From the NCBI RefSeq assembly GCF_913566895.1, contig NZ_CAJYCN010000001.1:62001-126000 (forward strand): 64,000 bases of DNA. The letters are read 5' to 3'. Positions 8,485 through 16,988 of this stretch are shown here, one piece after another. Source of the DNA: Listeria ilorinensis. Lineage in GTDB: Bacteria; Bacillota; Bacilli; Lactobacillales; Listeriaceae. Below the pieces are notes generated by a model. That model was not told the DNA's origin, ran no database searches, and worked only from the letters and a program-made list of their open reading frames with translations. Positions within the stretch are counted from its first letter, which is position 1, and the number at the start of each line of letters is the position of its first letter. Position numbers and translations under genes: made by a program.

Positions 8485-9756
8485 TTAAAAAATAGCTGCC
8501 CATAGTTGCGAGAACTTAAGAATGATCCAGTTGAAGAAGTTACCACCCATATCAAGCGAGCTGACTTCTGTCGCGCCTTTAGGGAATTCGTAAACGCCTT
8601 TCATCATTTCTGTATGAACTGGAGCAAAGTCTGTTGCCATTAGAAGGGCTAATGCGATAACGACTGTTCCTGCTAAAACAGAGTGGAGGATATTCCCTTT
8701 TCTGCTGGCTACAACAAAAGATACATAGAATGGAATAGTTGCCAGGTCACCAAACGGCAATACTTTGTTTCCTGGGATGATAACTGCAAGAAGAAGTGTG
8801 ATTGGTACTAAGATCAGACCAGTGGAAATGTTTGCTGGATGACCGATAGAAAGGGCAGCGTCAAGTCCAATGTAAAGTTCGCGGCCTTTGAAACGGCTCT
8901 TCATGAATTCACGAGCAGATTCAGAAATCGGGATCAAACCTTCCATCAAAATTTTCACCATACGCGGCATCAAGAACATTACACCTGCCATGGAGATACC
9001 TAATTTGAAGGATTCCCCAACATTATAGCCTGCAAGTAGACCAATTGCGATACCTAGGAAAAGACCCATCATCATCGGTTCGCCGAAAATACCAAATCGT
9101 TTTTGAATCGTTTCCGGGTCAACGTGGATATTTTTGATACCAGGGATTTTTGAGATAACCCAGCCAACTGGAATCCCGATGAAACCGAATGCAGCTGTTG
9201 AACCAGTTGGAAGAGAGACACCTTTCAAACCGTAAAAGTCTTCCACCATATGTTGTGTTCTGTCTGCCATCCATAGAACAAGGATTTCATAGATGACTGC
9301 GCAAAGAATGGCGAACCACCAGCTGCCGCCAGTCACGATGTAACCGGTTGCACCTGCTGCGATGAAGTGCCAGTAATTCCAAATATCGATGTCGAGCGTT
9401 TTAGTAGCTTTGACTAAGATTAGGAGTAAGTTAACAACCAAACAAACAGGAATTAAAATTGCTGCGACTGGCGATGCCCATGATGCTGCTGCAGCGGATG
9501 GCCAGCCTGCGTCAATAACGGTAAGATTCATACCGAAGCGCTCGACCATTTGTTGTGCGGCAGGGCCTAAGTTATCGGAAAGCAAACTGATAACCAGGTT
9601 GATCCCTACGAATCCGATACCGATTGTAATTGCTGAACGGATTGCTTTTTTAACTGGGACACGGAAAATAAGAGCGATGAAAAAGATTGCAATTGGCAGA
9701 ATGACAGTTGGCCCGAGATTCAAGACATACTGCACACCCGATAGTAATGTATCCAT
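8485..9756 (-). CDS. PTS pentitol (galactitol-family) transporter EIIC
   Basis: 423 residues, nearly all hydrophobic membrane segments, with the galactitol-family EIIC pattern (GVQYVLNLGPTVILPIAIFF at the N-terminus, GYIVTGGSWW and GLDAALSIGHPANISTGL further on). It forms the membrane channel that takes up the polyol while it is phosphorylated by EIIB. The L. monocytogenes counterpart, Lmo2665, is required for growth on D-arabitol and D-xylitol, and I infer the same role here from gene order. The ribosome site GGGAGG precedes ATG at 9756. Confidence 0.9.
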   Translation of the reverse strand: MDTLLSGVQYVLNLGPTVILPIAIFFIALIFRVPVKKAIRSAITIGIGFVGINLVISLLSDNLGPAAQQMVERFGMNLTVIDAGWPSAAAASWASPVAAILIPVCLVVNLLLILVKATKTLDIDIWNYWHFIAAGATGYIVTGGSWWFAILCAVIYEILVLWMADRTQHMVEDFYGLKGVSLPTGSTAAFGFIGIPVGWVISKIPGIKNIHVDPETIQKRFGIFGEPMMMGLFLGIAIGLLAGYNVGESFKLGISMAGVMFLMPRMVKILMEGLIPISESAREFMKSRFKGRELYIGLDAALSIGHPANISTGLILVPITLLLAVIIPGNKVLPFGDLATIPFYVSFVVASRKGNILHSVLAGTVVIALALLMATDFAPVHTEMMKGVYEFPKGATEVSSLDMGGNFFNWIILKFSQLWAAIF

Positions 9757-9790
9757 TTTTAAATTTCCTCCCTATACGTAAAAGATGATG

Positions 9791-9824
9791 GGACTGTAGG
9801 TTTCTATACGGATCGGACAGCCCC
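9791..9824 (-). other. Possible mRNA hairpin between EIIB and EIIC genes
   Basis: In the 75-base gap between the EIIB stop and the EIIC start, GGGCTGT pairs with ACAGTCC (one G-U pair). There is no T run, so it is more likely a stability element than a terminator. Confidence 0.3.
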
Positions 9825-9831
9825 AACCGAA

Positions 9832-10113
9832 TTATTTGAGATGACTGAGGATCTCTTCGTCTAATTCTTCCATTCCAATACCAGTAATATAGCTTGTTGC
9901 AATGATAGCCGGAATGCTGTAAGTTGTTGGCAAAATCGTTGTTGACACGATCAAGTCTGCATCATTTTGCAAAGCTGCTGCTTCCGCGATTTTGATTTGT
10001 TTTACTTCTGCATCTACATTATTTTCTTTCACCAAACGTTCTACACGATCTGTTACGACTGTTGAGGTAGCAATTCCTGCTCCACATGCGACTAAAATTT
10101 TAAATTTGCTCAT
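9832..10113 (-). CDS. PTS pentitol (galactitol-family) EIIB
   Basis: 93 residues from ATG at 10113, which has GGAGG at good spacing; the five-codon extension from a TTG inside the ribosome site is rejected. The phosphocysteine loop is plain: ILVACGAGIATSTVV (Cys near residue 10). EIIB receives phosphate from EIIA and passes it to the incoming pentitol. It is encoded between EIIA and EIIC in one operon. Confidence 0.92.
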   Translation of the reverse strand: MSKFKILVACGAGIATSTVVTDRVERLVKENNVDAEVKQIKIAEAAALQNDADLIVSTTILPTTYSIPAIIATSYITGIGMEELDEEILSHLK

Positions 10114-10135
10114 TGTATGTTCCTCCAATTTTTTA

Positions 10136-10603
10136 TTATTTTGCGGCGATCTTCGTTAATACGTCGATTACATCCGCTTCATTTTCTGCTTCAAGAAGTG
10201 CGCTGATATTCTCCTTGTCTTGGATGATCCCCATTAGTTGCTGCAAAACTTGCAATTGGCTATGTGGTTCATTCAACCCCAGAACGAAGATGACTTCTGC
10301 TGCGACAGATTGATTTTTATCCTCCATCAGTTTGAACGGGATCCCATCTTTTGTTGTTAATACTGCGATGAATTGTTCCTCAATGCATTCAGGATCGGTA
10401 TGCGGTAGTGCCACGCCATATCCGTCAAGTTTCAACCCTGTTGGGAAAACTTCTTCACGTTCAGCAAGTTTTGTGAGAAAGCTTTCTGTTACATAGCCGT
10501 GTTCTTGTCCGCGGGCTGCAACCGTTTGAAAAAGTTCTTGCTGATCATGGCAATTTGTTTTGACCCATATCATTTCTTTCTTTAAAAATTTGACTAAATC
10601 CAT
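10136..10603 (-). CDS. PTS fructose/mannitol-type EIIA for pentitol uptake
   Basis: 155 residues of the EIIA-2 fold. The phosphorylated His is in DGYGVALPHTDPEC. It takes phosphate from HPr and gives it to the EIIB encoded just downstream (22-base gap). It is the first structural gene after the regulator, with AGGAGG before ATG at 10603. The same operon in L. monocytogenes has its EIIA (lmo2667) in this position. Confidence 0.92.
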   Translation of the reverse strand: MDLVKFLKKEMIWVKTNCHDQQELFQTVAARGQEHGYVTESFLTKLAEREEVFPTGLKLDGYGVALPHTDPECIEEQFIAVLTTKDGIPFKLMEDKNQSVAAEVIFVLGLNEPHSQLQVLQQLMGIIQDKENISALLEAENEADVIDVLTKIAAK

Positions 10604-10643
10604 TACGATTCCTCCTGTAGTGCGGTCTGACTTAAAAATTTGT

Positions 10644-12701
10644 TCACGATATTACTTTTCCCGTATTAGTTTTAATAATTGCGTGCATCTCCTGCGAATT
10701 TTTGGCTTTTGCCAGTTTCTTCAACTGGCTGCTCATTCCTGCAAGCTCCATCAGCCCGAGCAATGCTTTAAAATGGGCGTTTTTGTCGATTGCTGCAATG
10801 ACTGCAACAAAATGAAGTTTGTTCCCATCCTCTAAAGGCAGGCCCTTTTCGATATAAAGCAGGCTCATTCCAAGCTTTTGAACACCTTTTTCCGTCTCTG
10901 CATGAGGAATTGCAATTGTCTTTCTAAGAATAATGTTGAAATTCGGTTCGGGATATTGGCGTAGCATTTCGTCAATATAACCTTCTGTGATGGATCCATC
11001 CGCATAAAGCGGTTCAGCAGCAAGTTTGATTGCTTCTTGCCAGTTATCCACCTGATCGATACGTTTGATTCGTGAAATCGGCATCAAATCAGCCAGTCCT
11101 TTTTCCGTGTCTAAGTCTTCACTGGTTTCCTCGGCTCTTACCAAGTAATCGGCGATAACTTTTTCAAGGCGAGCACGGTCGTTGATTACAGCATATTTGT
11201 CGATTACTTTCATCAAACCATCCACGCTGACGGAATAGTCATTAATCATGTACACAGAACGCATCACACGCTGTCTGAGTTCAAGCCGTTCTTTTTCGTC
11301 CATGACCTGTCCGACAAGAAAAATCTTTTTGTCAGTTGAAAGTGGAACTGCTGAGAAAACCAGATCATAAGAAGCATTCGTATGTTCAAATTCTCTGATC
11401 GACATTGCCTGATAAAAAAAGATTTCAGGAAACAAGTTGCGGAGCGTTTTTTCCATCAATTTGGAAATCGATAGACCGTTCGGACAAACAACAACGGCTT
11501 TCAGTCTTGTCTGTAGCTTCTCTGTTGTTTCGATCAAATGTCCACCGATAAACAAGGTGATAAAGATACTTTCATTTTCAGGGACTTTGGCACCGATGAA
11601 ATCTTCAAGCGGCTTCAGTGATTCTTTGACGATATAATGAACAGCTTGAAATTCCTGATCAATGCTATCCAAAATGCTGTAGTCCGTTGTCAGATGGTAT
11701 TTGATCCGGTAATACGCGGGTTTGATATGTGCAAATAGTTTATCAAGCAGCACCTCTTTATCGACCAACTGCACAACAGCTTTTCGTTCAAACTCTGCAA
11801 GTACTTCTCTGAGCGCCTGCTTTAAAAGCGGCATTTCTTCTGATTTCAAGTATTGTTTTGGCAGTACATTGGATGTTAAAAGCTGGAGTGTGATATACAT
11901 TCGTTCTTCTTCCGTTACTTTGGGCTGATCTTTGAAAAGGATCTCGGCTGCCCCGTATTCCCGCGTGTCTGAGAGTTCACGGGAATCGATCATAAAACTC
12001 GTTTGGATTGTCTGACCGCGGCCAATTCTCCGAAAGATCGCTTCCAAAATATAAGGAAGGATTTGCATCTTGCTGTCGATAAAATGCAGATTCAAATGTA
12101 TTTCGACTTGTTCTAGTTTTTTTCGTAAGGTTTCGATGTCTGTTGCATCCACTTGCATGAAACGTCTTAAAAATTCTTCTCCGCCGTAGCTCTCAATAAT
12201 ATGACCTGCTGCGTGAAGCAGTGCTGTACGTTTATTCCACTCGTCTCCCACAATTAAGTAACCGTTCATTCGGGTATACTTGACTTCGAGATGGTAACGC
12301 GCCAGAATCTGTTGGACTAACTTTAGATCACGCAGTACAGTGTTCTTGCTCACCTCCAGTTCGCTGATAAAATGATTAAGGGATAGTTCTTCATTCTTAG
12401 TGATCAGCATGAGGATGATCAAACTTGCGCGTTCCCTTTCAGAAGGGATATACCAGTCTGTCTTCTCACCTTCATCTTCGCCGATCAATTGAAACAGGTC
12501 AGGTTGGGTGATGAAACGTCCGCTTGCTCCTCTGTGGATCCTCGAGTGCCCCTGTTCTTCCAGCCAATTATTGATTTTCTTAAAGCTGTAGTCTACTTGG
12601 CGGCGCGATAGATTGAACTTTTCTTGCAATTTCGTGCCAGTTATATCGGGATGACGCAAGAGTTCTTTTAATAAAGTGTCGCTTCTTTCATCCAAATACA
12701 T
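10644..12701 (-). CDS. MtlR/LicR-type PRD transcription activator of the pentitol operon
   Basis: 685 residues. Order of parts: N-terminal helix-turn-helix region (TGTKLQEKFNLSRRQVDYSF, then a second HTH around NHFISELEVSKNTVLRDL), two PRD domains in the middle, an EIIB-like domain (VVVCPNGLSISKLMEKTL), and a C-terminal EIIA-2 domain with the His in KTIAIPHAETE. Such proteins are DNA-binding activators whose activity is set by phosphorylation from HPr and their cognate EII proteins. It is the Lmo2668 counterpart and heads the operon, 40 bases before EIIA. A cre-like site lies just upstream. Confidence 0.92.
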   Translation of the reverse strand: MYLDERSDTLLKELLRHPDITGTKLQEKFNLSRRQVDYSFKKINNWLEEQGHSRIHRGASGRFITQPDLFQLIGEDEGEKTDWYIPSERERASLIILMLITKNEELSLNHFISELEVSKNTVLRDLKLVQQILARYHLEVKYTRMNGYLIVGDEWNKRTALLHAAGHIIESYGGEEFLRRFMQVDATDIETLRKKLEQVEIHLNLHFIDSKMQILPYILEAIFRRIGRGQTIQTSFMIDSRELSDTREYGAAEILFKDQPKVTEEERMYITLQLLTSNVLPKQYLKSEEMPLLKQALREVLAEFERKAVVQLVDKEVLLDKLFAHIKPAYYRIKYHLTTDYSILDSIDQEFQAVHYIVKESLKPLEDFIGAKVPENESIFITLFIGGHLIETTEKLQTRLKAVVVCPNGLSISKLMEKTLRNLFPEIFFYQAMSIREFEHTNASYDLVFSAVPLSTDKKIFLVGQVMDEKERLELRQRVMRSVYMINDYSVSVDGLMKVIDKYAVINDRARLEKVIADYLVRAEETSEDLDTEKGLADLMPISRIKRIDQVDNWQEAIKLAAEPLYADGSITEGYIDEMLRQYPEPNFNIILRKTIAIPHAETEKGVQKLGMSLLYIEKGLPLEDGNKLHFVAVIAAIDKNAHFKALLGLMELAGMSSQLKKLAKAKNSQEMHAIIKTNTGKVIS

Positions 12702-12716
12702 CTCGTTCCCTCCTGT

Positions 12717-12763
12717 TCGTTTTTATTATAAAACGAAATTCACTTAAAATGTACACGCTTTCA
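12717..12763 (-). promoter_or_regulatory. Promoter region with cre site before the PRD activator gene
   Basis: On the minus strand TATAAT lies at 12730-12725, inside the palindrome TTCGTTTTATAATAAAAACGAA (12738-12717 region). Upstream, TGAAAGCGTGTACA (12763-12750) matches the cre consensus at 13 of 14 positions, which places catabolite control by CcpA over the -35 region. No good -35 is visible, as expected for an activator-dependent or repressed promoter. Confidence 0.55.
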
Positions 12764-13000
12764 TCCCAATATATTGTCGAGCGATTGTACAACTATGGGA
12801 TTTACTTGTGACTATTTTAACAATCCTTTATGACTAAAATAGCGAAATCCATTGTGGTTGTATGTTTTGAAAGCTTGTTATTTCATTATACAATTACCAT
12901 TAAAAGTTGGAAATGCACAATTTGGAGCTATTTTTGTGAGAAAAAACAAATTGAATGAGTATATTGTCATGTCAAAAGTAGGAAAGGAGTACTTCCAAAA
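12764..13000. other. Intergenic stretch without a supported gene
   Basis: AT-rich sequence between the start of the pentitol operon and the end of the Fic gene. A 60-codon frame on either strand here lacks a ribosome site and overlaps the terminator, and no family is recognisable. Nothing else seen. Confidence 0.5.
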
Positions 13001-13031
13001 TAAAAACCAGCCCTTTTTTTGGAGAGCTGGG
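13001..13031 (-). terminator. Terminator downstream of the Fic gene
   Basis: On the minus strand CCAGCT pairs with GGCTGG around an A-rich loop and is followed by TTTTTATTTT. It lies 16 bases after the Fic stop. Confidence 0.65.
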
Positions 13032-13046
13032 TAATTCCTTGCATTG

Positions 13047-14321
13047 TTAAGCGATTGGGTACTCATTTAGTAATTTAGCTGCAAATTCTTTGGTCAATGT
13101 ATAGCGTAGGGGACGGCTGCTTATTTTTATCAAATAGTTTTTGTCTGCCATTTTTTGAGTCGCCCTAGAGATTTTTACTCTTCCACCATAACTTTTTAAA
13201 TCTACTAACTTTGTATTCGTGATGCGATTGTTTTTCCGACTAAATAGCCAGCTTTGCGCGAGGACAAACAGAATTCCACAATCATCCTCGGTTAGATTGA
13301 TATCTTCTTTTTTTAATTTCTCAATTCCTTCATACATTCTTTCTAATTTATTTCTTTTTTCCTCCATATCGGCTAAAATTCCAGCCTGACCTTCTATTAA
13401 AAATTCCAACATTTGCTTGCAGAAGAAAGTGATTTCCCCTTTGTTCAAAGGATGGGAGGCTTGTTCAAATACCTTATAGTAATGGTCTTTGTGGCGATTA
13501 ATAATATACGAAAAAGTGACGGAAGAGAAGGCATCTAAATTCTTTTTGATTAAAGAGCATACGAGATACCTGCCTGTTCGGCCATTTCCATCATAGAATG
13601 GATGAATATATTCAAAATAATAGTGGATCACCATATATTTATAAAGCTCAGGCATTGGACTCACTTGAAGGAATTGAATCAGCCGATTTAGATAATCAAT
13701 GACCCTGCTCTCCGGCTCTACTCCTTTATGCGTAAATTCACCATTTTTTTGAACGCCGACAAATTGCTTTCTAAAGATGTCACCATCAAGCGCGAGTGCC
13801 TCCTCCTCGACTTCATCAGCAACTAGTTCGTCATAGATGGCTCTGATTTGCTGTACATTCTTTATTTCATTGTAGTCATCCACATGCTGATATAGTTTGA
13901 CTAGACCAAGAAACCTTTTGGCATTTTTTGAGTGCTTTCCCTTCTTATTTACTTCTTCTAGCGCTTCTTCGATCTCCTTTTTTGTACTTCTGACACCTTC
14001 AATTTCATTTGTGCTCTGGAGTTCATTAATAAGTAGGGTATCTAAATATCGCTGCCTCGCAAGGCTTGGCAGCTATTTACTTTGTAATTCGATTGCTTTG
14101 CTGTTTTCCAGTGCTTTAATTAATAAGCTTTGCAACTCTGATGTATTAACTAAAAATAACTTTACTTTTTCTGATGAAAATGCACCGCCTGCGATGGGTG
14201 TAATCTCCAGATCAGTCTCATAAGTACTGTAACTATTTTTACGGTGCTTTAATTCCTCTTTATATAGTCTTTCATCTTGATGAAAGATGCTTTTAACGGA
14301 TAGTATTTTCCCATCAATCAC
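13047..14321 (-). pseudogene. Fic-family protein gene interrupted by one in-frame amber codon
   Basis: The whole stretch is a single open frame of about 425 codons except for one TAG at 14075-14073. Upstream of it are 82 residues (MIDGKIL... ending ENSKAIELQSK); downstream the frame runs on without a break (LPSLARQRYLDTLL, NEIEGVRSTKKEIEE) into the Fic core HPFYDGNGRTGR, which keeps all active-site residues of AMP-transferring Fic enzymes, and a C-terminal winged-helix-like region. The sequence NEIEG upstream is close to the inhibitory-helix type motif (S/T)xxxE(G/N). A short form could start at GTG 13883, but it would lack that inhibitory segment. The first start is GTG at 14321. Broken gene, read-through gene, or sequencing error. 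Confidence 0.8.
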
Positions 14322-14455
14322 ACCACCTACTTTTTCTTTTTATTTTATATTATCAAGATACAGGTATTTAATAAACACTTTCATTCATTCTTATTTTAGA
14401 TTTTGTTTAAAATGTGAAATAAGAGTAGAGTATTTTCTATTTATATGCTCATATA

Positions 14456-14493
14456 ATCAAAAAGAAGCAGCAACAATTAATTGTTACTGCTTC
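14456..14493 (-). terminator. Terminator of the second PTS operon
   Basis: Near-perfect palindrome GAAGCAG.AACAATT / AATTGTT.CTGCTTC at 14464-14493, followed on the minus strand by TTTTTGATT. It lies six bases after the stop of the last gene. The remaining bases up to 14321 hold nothing else that I recognise. Confidence 0.85.
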
Positions 14494-14499
14494 TTCCAC

Positions 14500-15270
14500 T
14501 TAAAACATTTCTTTCAACGCCGCGATGCTTTTTTCCAAGCTATCGAACATGTCCATCTGCGACTGATCTTGCTCGATGCAATAATATTCAACACCGTTTT
14601 GTTCACCCCACTCGATCACTGAGCGGAAATCCACTGTGCCAGAACCGATCTCTGTTAAATTATTCGCCATGTCCATGCGATCAAATCCTGGCACGAAATC
14701 TTTCATATGGATGATTGGCGCTCGTCCGGAATAACGTTTGATATATTCGACTGGATCCATTCCTGCCACGCTGATCCAGTAGGTATCCGGCTCGGCGTAA
14801 AGGCTGATGCCATTTTCGGGATCCGTGAGATAGTCCATCACGTAACGGCCGTCTACTTGGTCAGCAAAATCGAATTCTGGATTGTGCAAACCTACTCGGA
14901 AGCCTAGTGGCGACAATTTATATTGCAGGTCGACGAGTGCCCGCTTAGTTTTCTTGTAGCCGGACAGAGTTTGGTCCTCTTCTTCGATATACTTATCATA
15001 AATCGTTTTACAGTCGAACAGGCAAGCTTCATAGAGGATACCGTCAACATCATCAAAGAAACGGTCGTGTTTGATATGCATGCCAATCACTTTGAGATCG
15101 TAATGCTTCAACAATCGGGCAACTTCTTCTGTTTGATTGCCGCGCATGCCGTCAAGCTGGACATAACGGATGCCCATTTCGCTGATGCGCTTGAGCGTTC
15201 CATCAAGATCTTTTTCCATGGCTTTGCGGACGGAATATAGTTGAACGGCGATTTTTTCCTGCCAGCTCAT
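14500..15270 (-). CDS. Sugar phosphate isomerase/epimerase (xylose isomerase-like TIM barrel)
   Basis: 256 residues with the AP-endonuclease-2/xylose isomerase barrel pattern: YSVRKAMEKDLDGTLKRI at the start, IGMHIKHDRF, GLHNPEFDF, and the metal-ligand run HMKDFV ... EIGSGTVDF ... YYCIEQDQS near the C-terminus. It probably isomerises or epimerises a sugar or sugar phosphate. Its start overlaps the aldo/keto reductase stop by four bases (ATGA), so the two are translationally coupled. Last gene of a seven-gene PTS operon. The substrate is unknown. Confidence 0.75.
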   Translation of the reverse strand: MSWQEKIAVQLYSVRKAMEKDLDGTLKRISEMGIRYVQLDGMRGNQTEEVARLLKHYDLKVIGMHIKHDRFFDDVDGILYEACLFDCKTIYDKYIEEEDQTLSGYKKTKRALVDLQYKLSPLGFRVGLHNPEFDFADQVDGRYVMDYLTDPENGISLYAEPDTYWISVAGMDPVEYIKRYSGRAPIIHMKDFVPGFDRMDMANNLTEIGSGTVDFRSVIEWGEQNGVEYYCIEQDQSQMDMFDSLEKSIAALKEMF

Positions 15271-16229
15271 CGGTCATTCCTCCTTAGATCAAGCCAATCG
15301 ACTTCTGCCTGCGTCAAAGTGATGGCTGCAGCCTGAACGCTCGATTCAAGCTCGCTCATTTTTTCCGGTCCGATGGCTGCGGCAGTTGGGAAGGATTGGT
15401 GCAGCACATAGGCAAGAGAAATTTGGATCGGAGTTACATTTTTTTCTGCTGCTAAAATTTGTGCGCGTTCGTAACGTTCCCAGTTAGCGTCACTATAGTA
15501 AACCTCGACCATTTCCTGATCGCTTGTGTCCTCTTTGGTGAAGCGACCTGAGAAGAAACCGCCAGCCTGGGCGGACCAGGAAAGTAGTGGGAGGCCTGTT
15601 TTTTCGTGCCACTCGATCATCGCTGCGTCGGCTGATACACAATTTTCCCAGCGCGGACGGTTGACTTTTGGCAAACTCAGGTTGGGACTGTTAAAGCTGA
15701 ATGGTGTCAAGCCGTGACTCACTGCATACTGATTGGCTTCAATGATTCGACCAAGTGACCAGTTGGAAGCTCCGATTGCATAGACGCGACCGGCTTCAAT
15801 TTCTGCTTGAAGTGCTTCCATCAGCGGCCCTACTTCCACTTCTTCATTGTCTCGATGGAAGGCAAACATTTCCACATGGTCGGTTTGCAACATTTCCAGA
15901 CTAGTCGTAATATCTTCGCGGATCGCTTCCGGGGTTACGCGTGGCGTATTTGGCGCTTCTCGAACCGGATGACAGCCTTTTGTTTCAATGATGATCTGAT
16001 CCCGATTGCCACGTTCTGCCATCCATGCTCCAATCGCCTTTTCGCTGTGGCGGTAGTGGCGAGCTGTATCAAAAATATTGCCGCCGAGCTCTACGTAACG
16101 ATCCAATACCGGTGCTGCAAATTCAAGGTTGTCTGCACGGAGAAAATCACCGGCTCCCATCAGCAAATTCGCACAAGACAATGTGATTTCTTTTCCTTGC
16201 TTGGTTCCTTTGACATTGATTTTTTTCAT
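15267..16229 (-). CDS. Aldo/keto reductase family oxidoreductase
   Basis: 320 residues from ATG at 16229 (GAAGG upstream); a TTG three codons earlier is less likely. The catalytic tetrad can be placed: Asp in FDTA, Tyr in RHYRHSE, Lys in ETKG and His in MFAFHRDN. The C-terminal cofactor region is the expected PIQISLAYVLHQSF...AIGPEKMSEL. It would reduce a carbonyl or oxidise an alcohol with NAD(P)H. With the EIIs, the NagB-like isomerase and the TIM-barrel protein around it, it likely acts on an unusual sugar phosphate. Confidence 0.85.
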   Translation of the reverse strand: MKKINVKGTKQGKEITLSCANLLMGAGDFLRADNLEFAAPVLDRYVELGGNIFDTARHYRHSEKAIGAWMAERGNRDQIIIETKGCHPVREAPNTPRVTPEAIREDITTSLEMLQTDHVEMFAFHRDNEEVEVGPLMEALQAEIEAGRVYAIGASNWSLGRIIEANQYAVSHGLTPFSFNSPNLSLPKVNRPRWENCVSADAAMIEWHEKTGLPLLSWSAQAGGFFSGRFTKEDTSDQEMVEVYYSDANWERYERAQILAAEKNVTPIQISLAYVLHQSFPTAAAIGPEKMSELESSVQAAAITLTQAEVDWLDLRRNDR

Positions 16230-16247
16230 TAAAGTCAACCTTCTTTC

Positions 16248-16967
16248 TTATACCCGTGCACCGGCTGCTTCATCTAGATAGAATGTTGCAGCCTGAGCAG
16301 GTTTTAACAGTGTGGCCGGAATCTCAGCAGTAGGCGCCTCCACGGCAACTTGGTGCATAATATCGGCTTTCTTAGCGCCTGTGGCAATGACGATGATTTC
16401 TTGTGCTGCTAAAATTTGACGCATGCCAAGTGAGATTCCTTGTGTAAGTGGTAGATCTGTTTCAAAATATTTACTCATGACTTCTTTTGTAACGCTGTCG
16501 AGCGGTACGATATGCGCGTCTTGGTCCGGCTCGATACCCGGCTCATTAAAACCAATATGCCCATTCATCCCTACTCCCAGCAGGATAAAGTCTATCCCAC
16601 CCCGTTCAGCAATAAAAGTATTGATTCGCGCACACTCCGCTTTTAAGTCAGTCGCTTTCCCATCAAAGAAGCAGATTTGTTCAGCACGCAGCTCAAGCGG
16701 CTCAAATAGACCATCATAGAGCGTTTGTACGCAACTACCGTGCGTCTCACGACCAAGTCCGACCCACTCATCCAGACCAACGAAGTAGGCTTTGCTAAAA
16801 TCCACCTCTCCCGCTTGATGCATCCTGATCATTTCTTGCATCGTCCGTTTCGGTGTGTCTCCTCCGGCAATACAGATCAGACTGTCTGGTTTACGCTCTA
16901 AGTGTTCTGCTATTCGAGCAGCAACGGCCTTTGCTACCTGCATTTCATCTTTAAATTTTTGAAACAT
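16248..16967 (-). CDS. Glucosamine-6-phosphate deaminase / 6-phosphogluconolactonase-like isomerase
   Basis: 239 residues of the NagB fold. Motifs: CIAGGDTPKRTM for phosphate binding, FVGLDEWVGL with the Asp that opens the ring, and GVGMNGHIGFNEPG with the active-site His and Glu. The family interconverts glucosamine-6-phosphate and fructose-6-phosphate; here the specificity is uncertain, because the gene is embedded in an operon with a reductase and an isomerase of unknown substrate. AGGAGG precedes ATG at 16967. Confidence 0.8.
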   Translation of the reverse strand: MFQKFKDEMQVAKAVAARIAEHLERKPDSLICIAGGDTPKRTMQEMIRMHQAGEVDFSKAYFVGLDEWVGLGRETHGSCVQTLYDGLFEPLELRAEQICFFDGKATDLKAECARINTFIAERGGIDFILLGVGMNGHIGFNEPGIEPDQDAHIVPLDSVTKEVMSKYFETDLPLTQGISLGMRQILAAQEIIVIATGAKKADIMHQVAVEAPTAEIPATLLKPAQAATFYLDEAAGARV

Positions 16968-16988
16968 ATTTAAAACCTCCTACAAATA

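Noticed and set aside
12852-13066. Short frames on both strands between the PRD regulator and the Fic gene
   Set aside because: They overlap each other and the Fic terminator and have no recognisable features.
16248-16967. Loss of a catalytic Asp in the NagB-like protein (GMNGHIGFNEP)
   Set aside because: As I recall, Asn at this place also occurs in other Gram-positive NagB proteins, so it is not evidence of inactivation.
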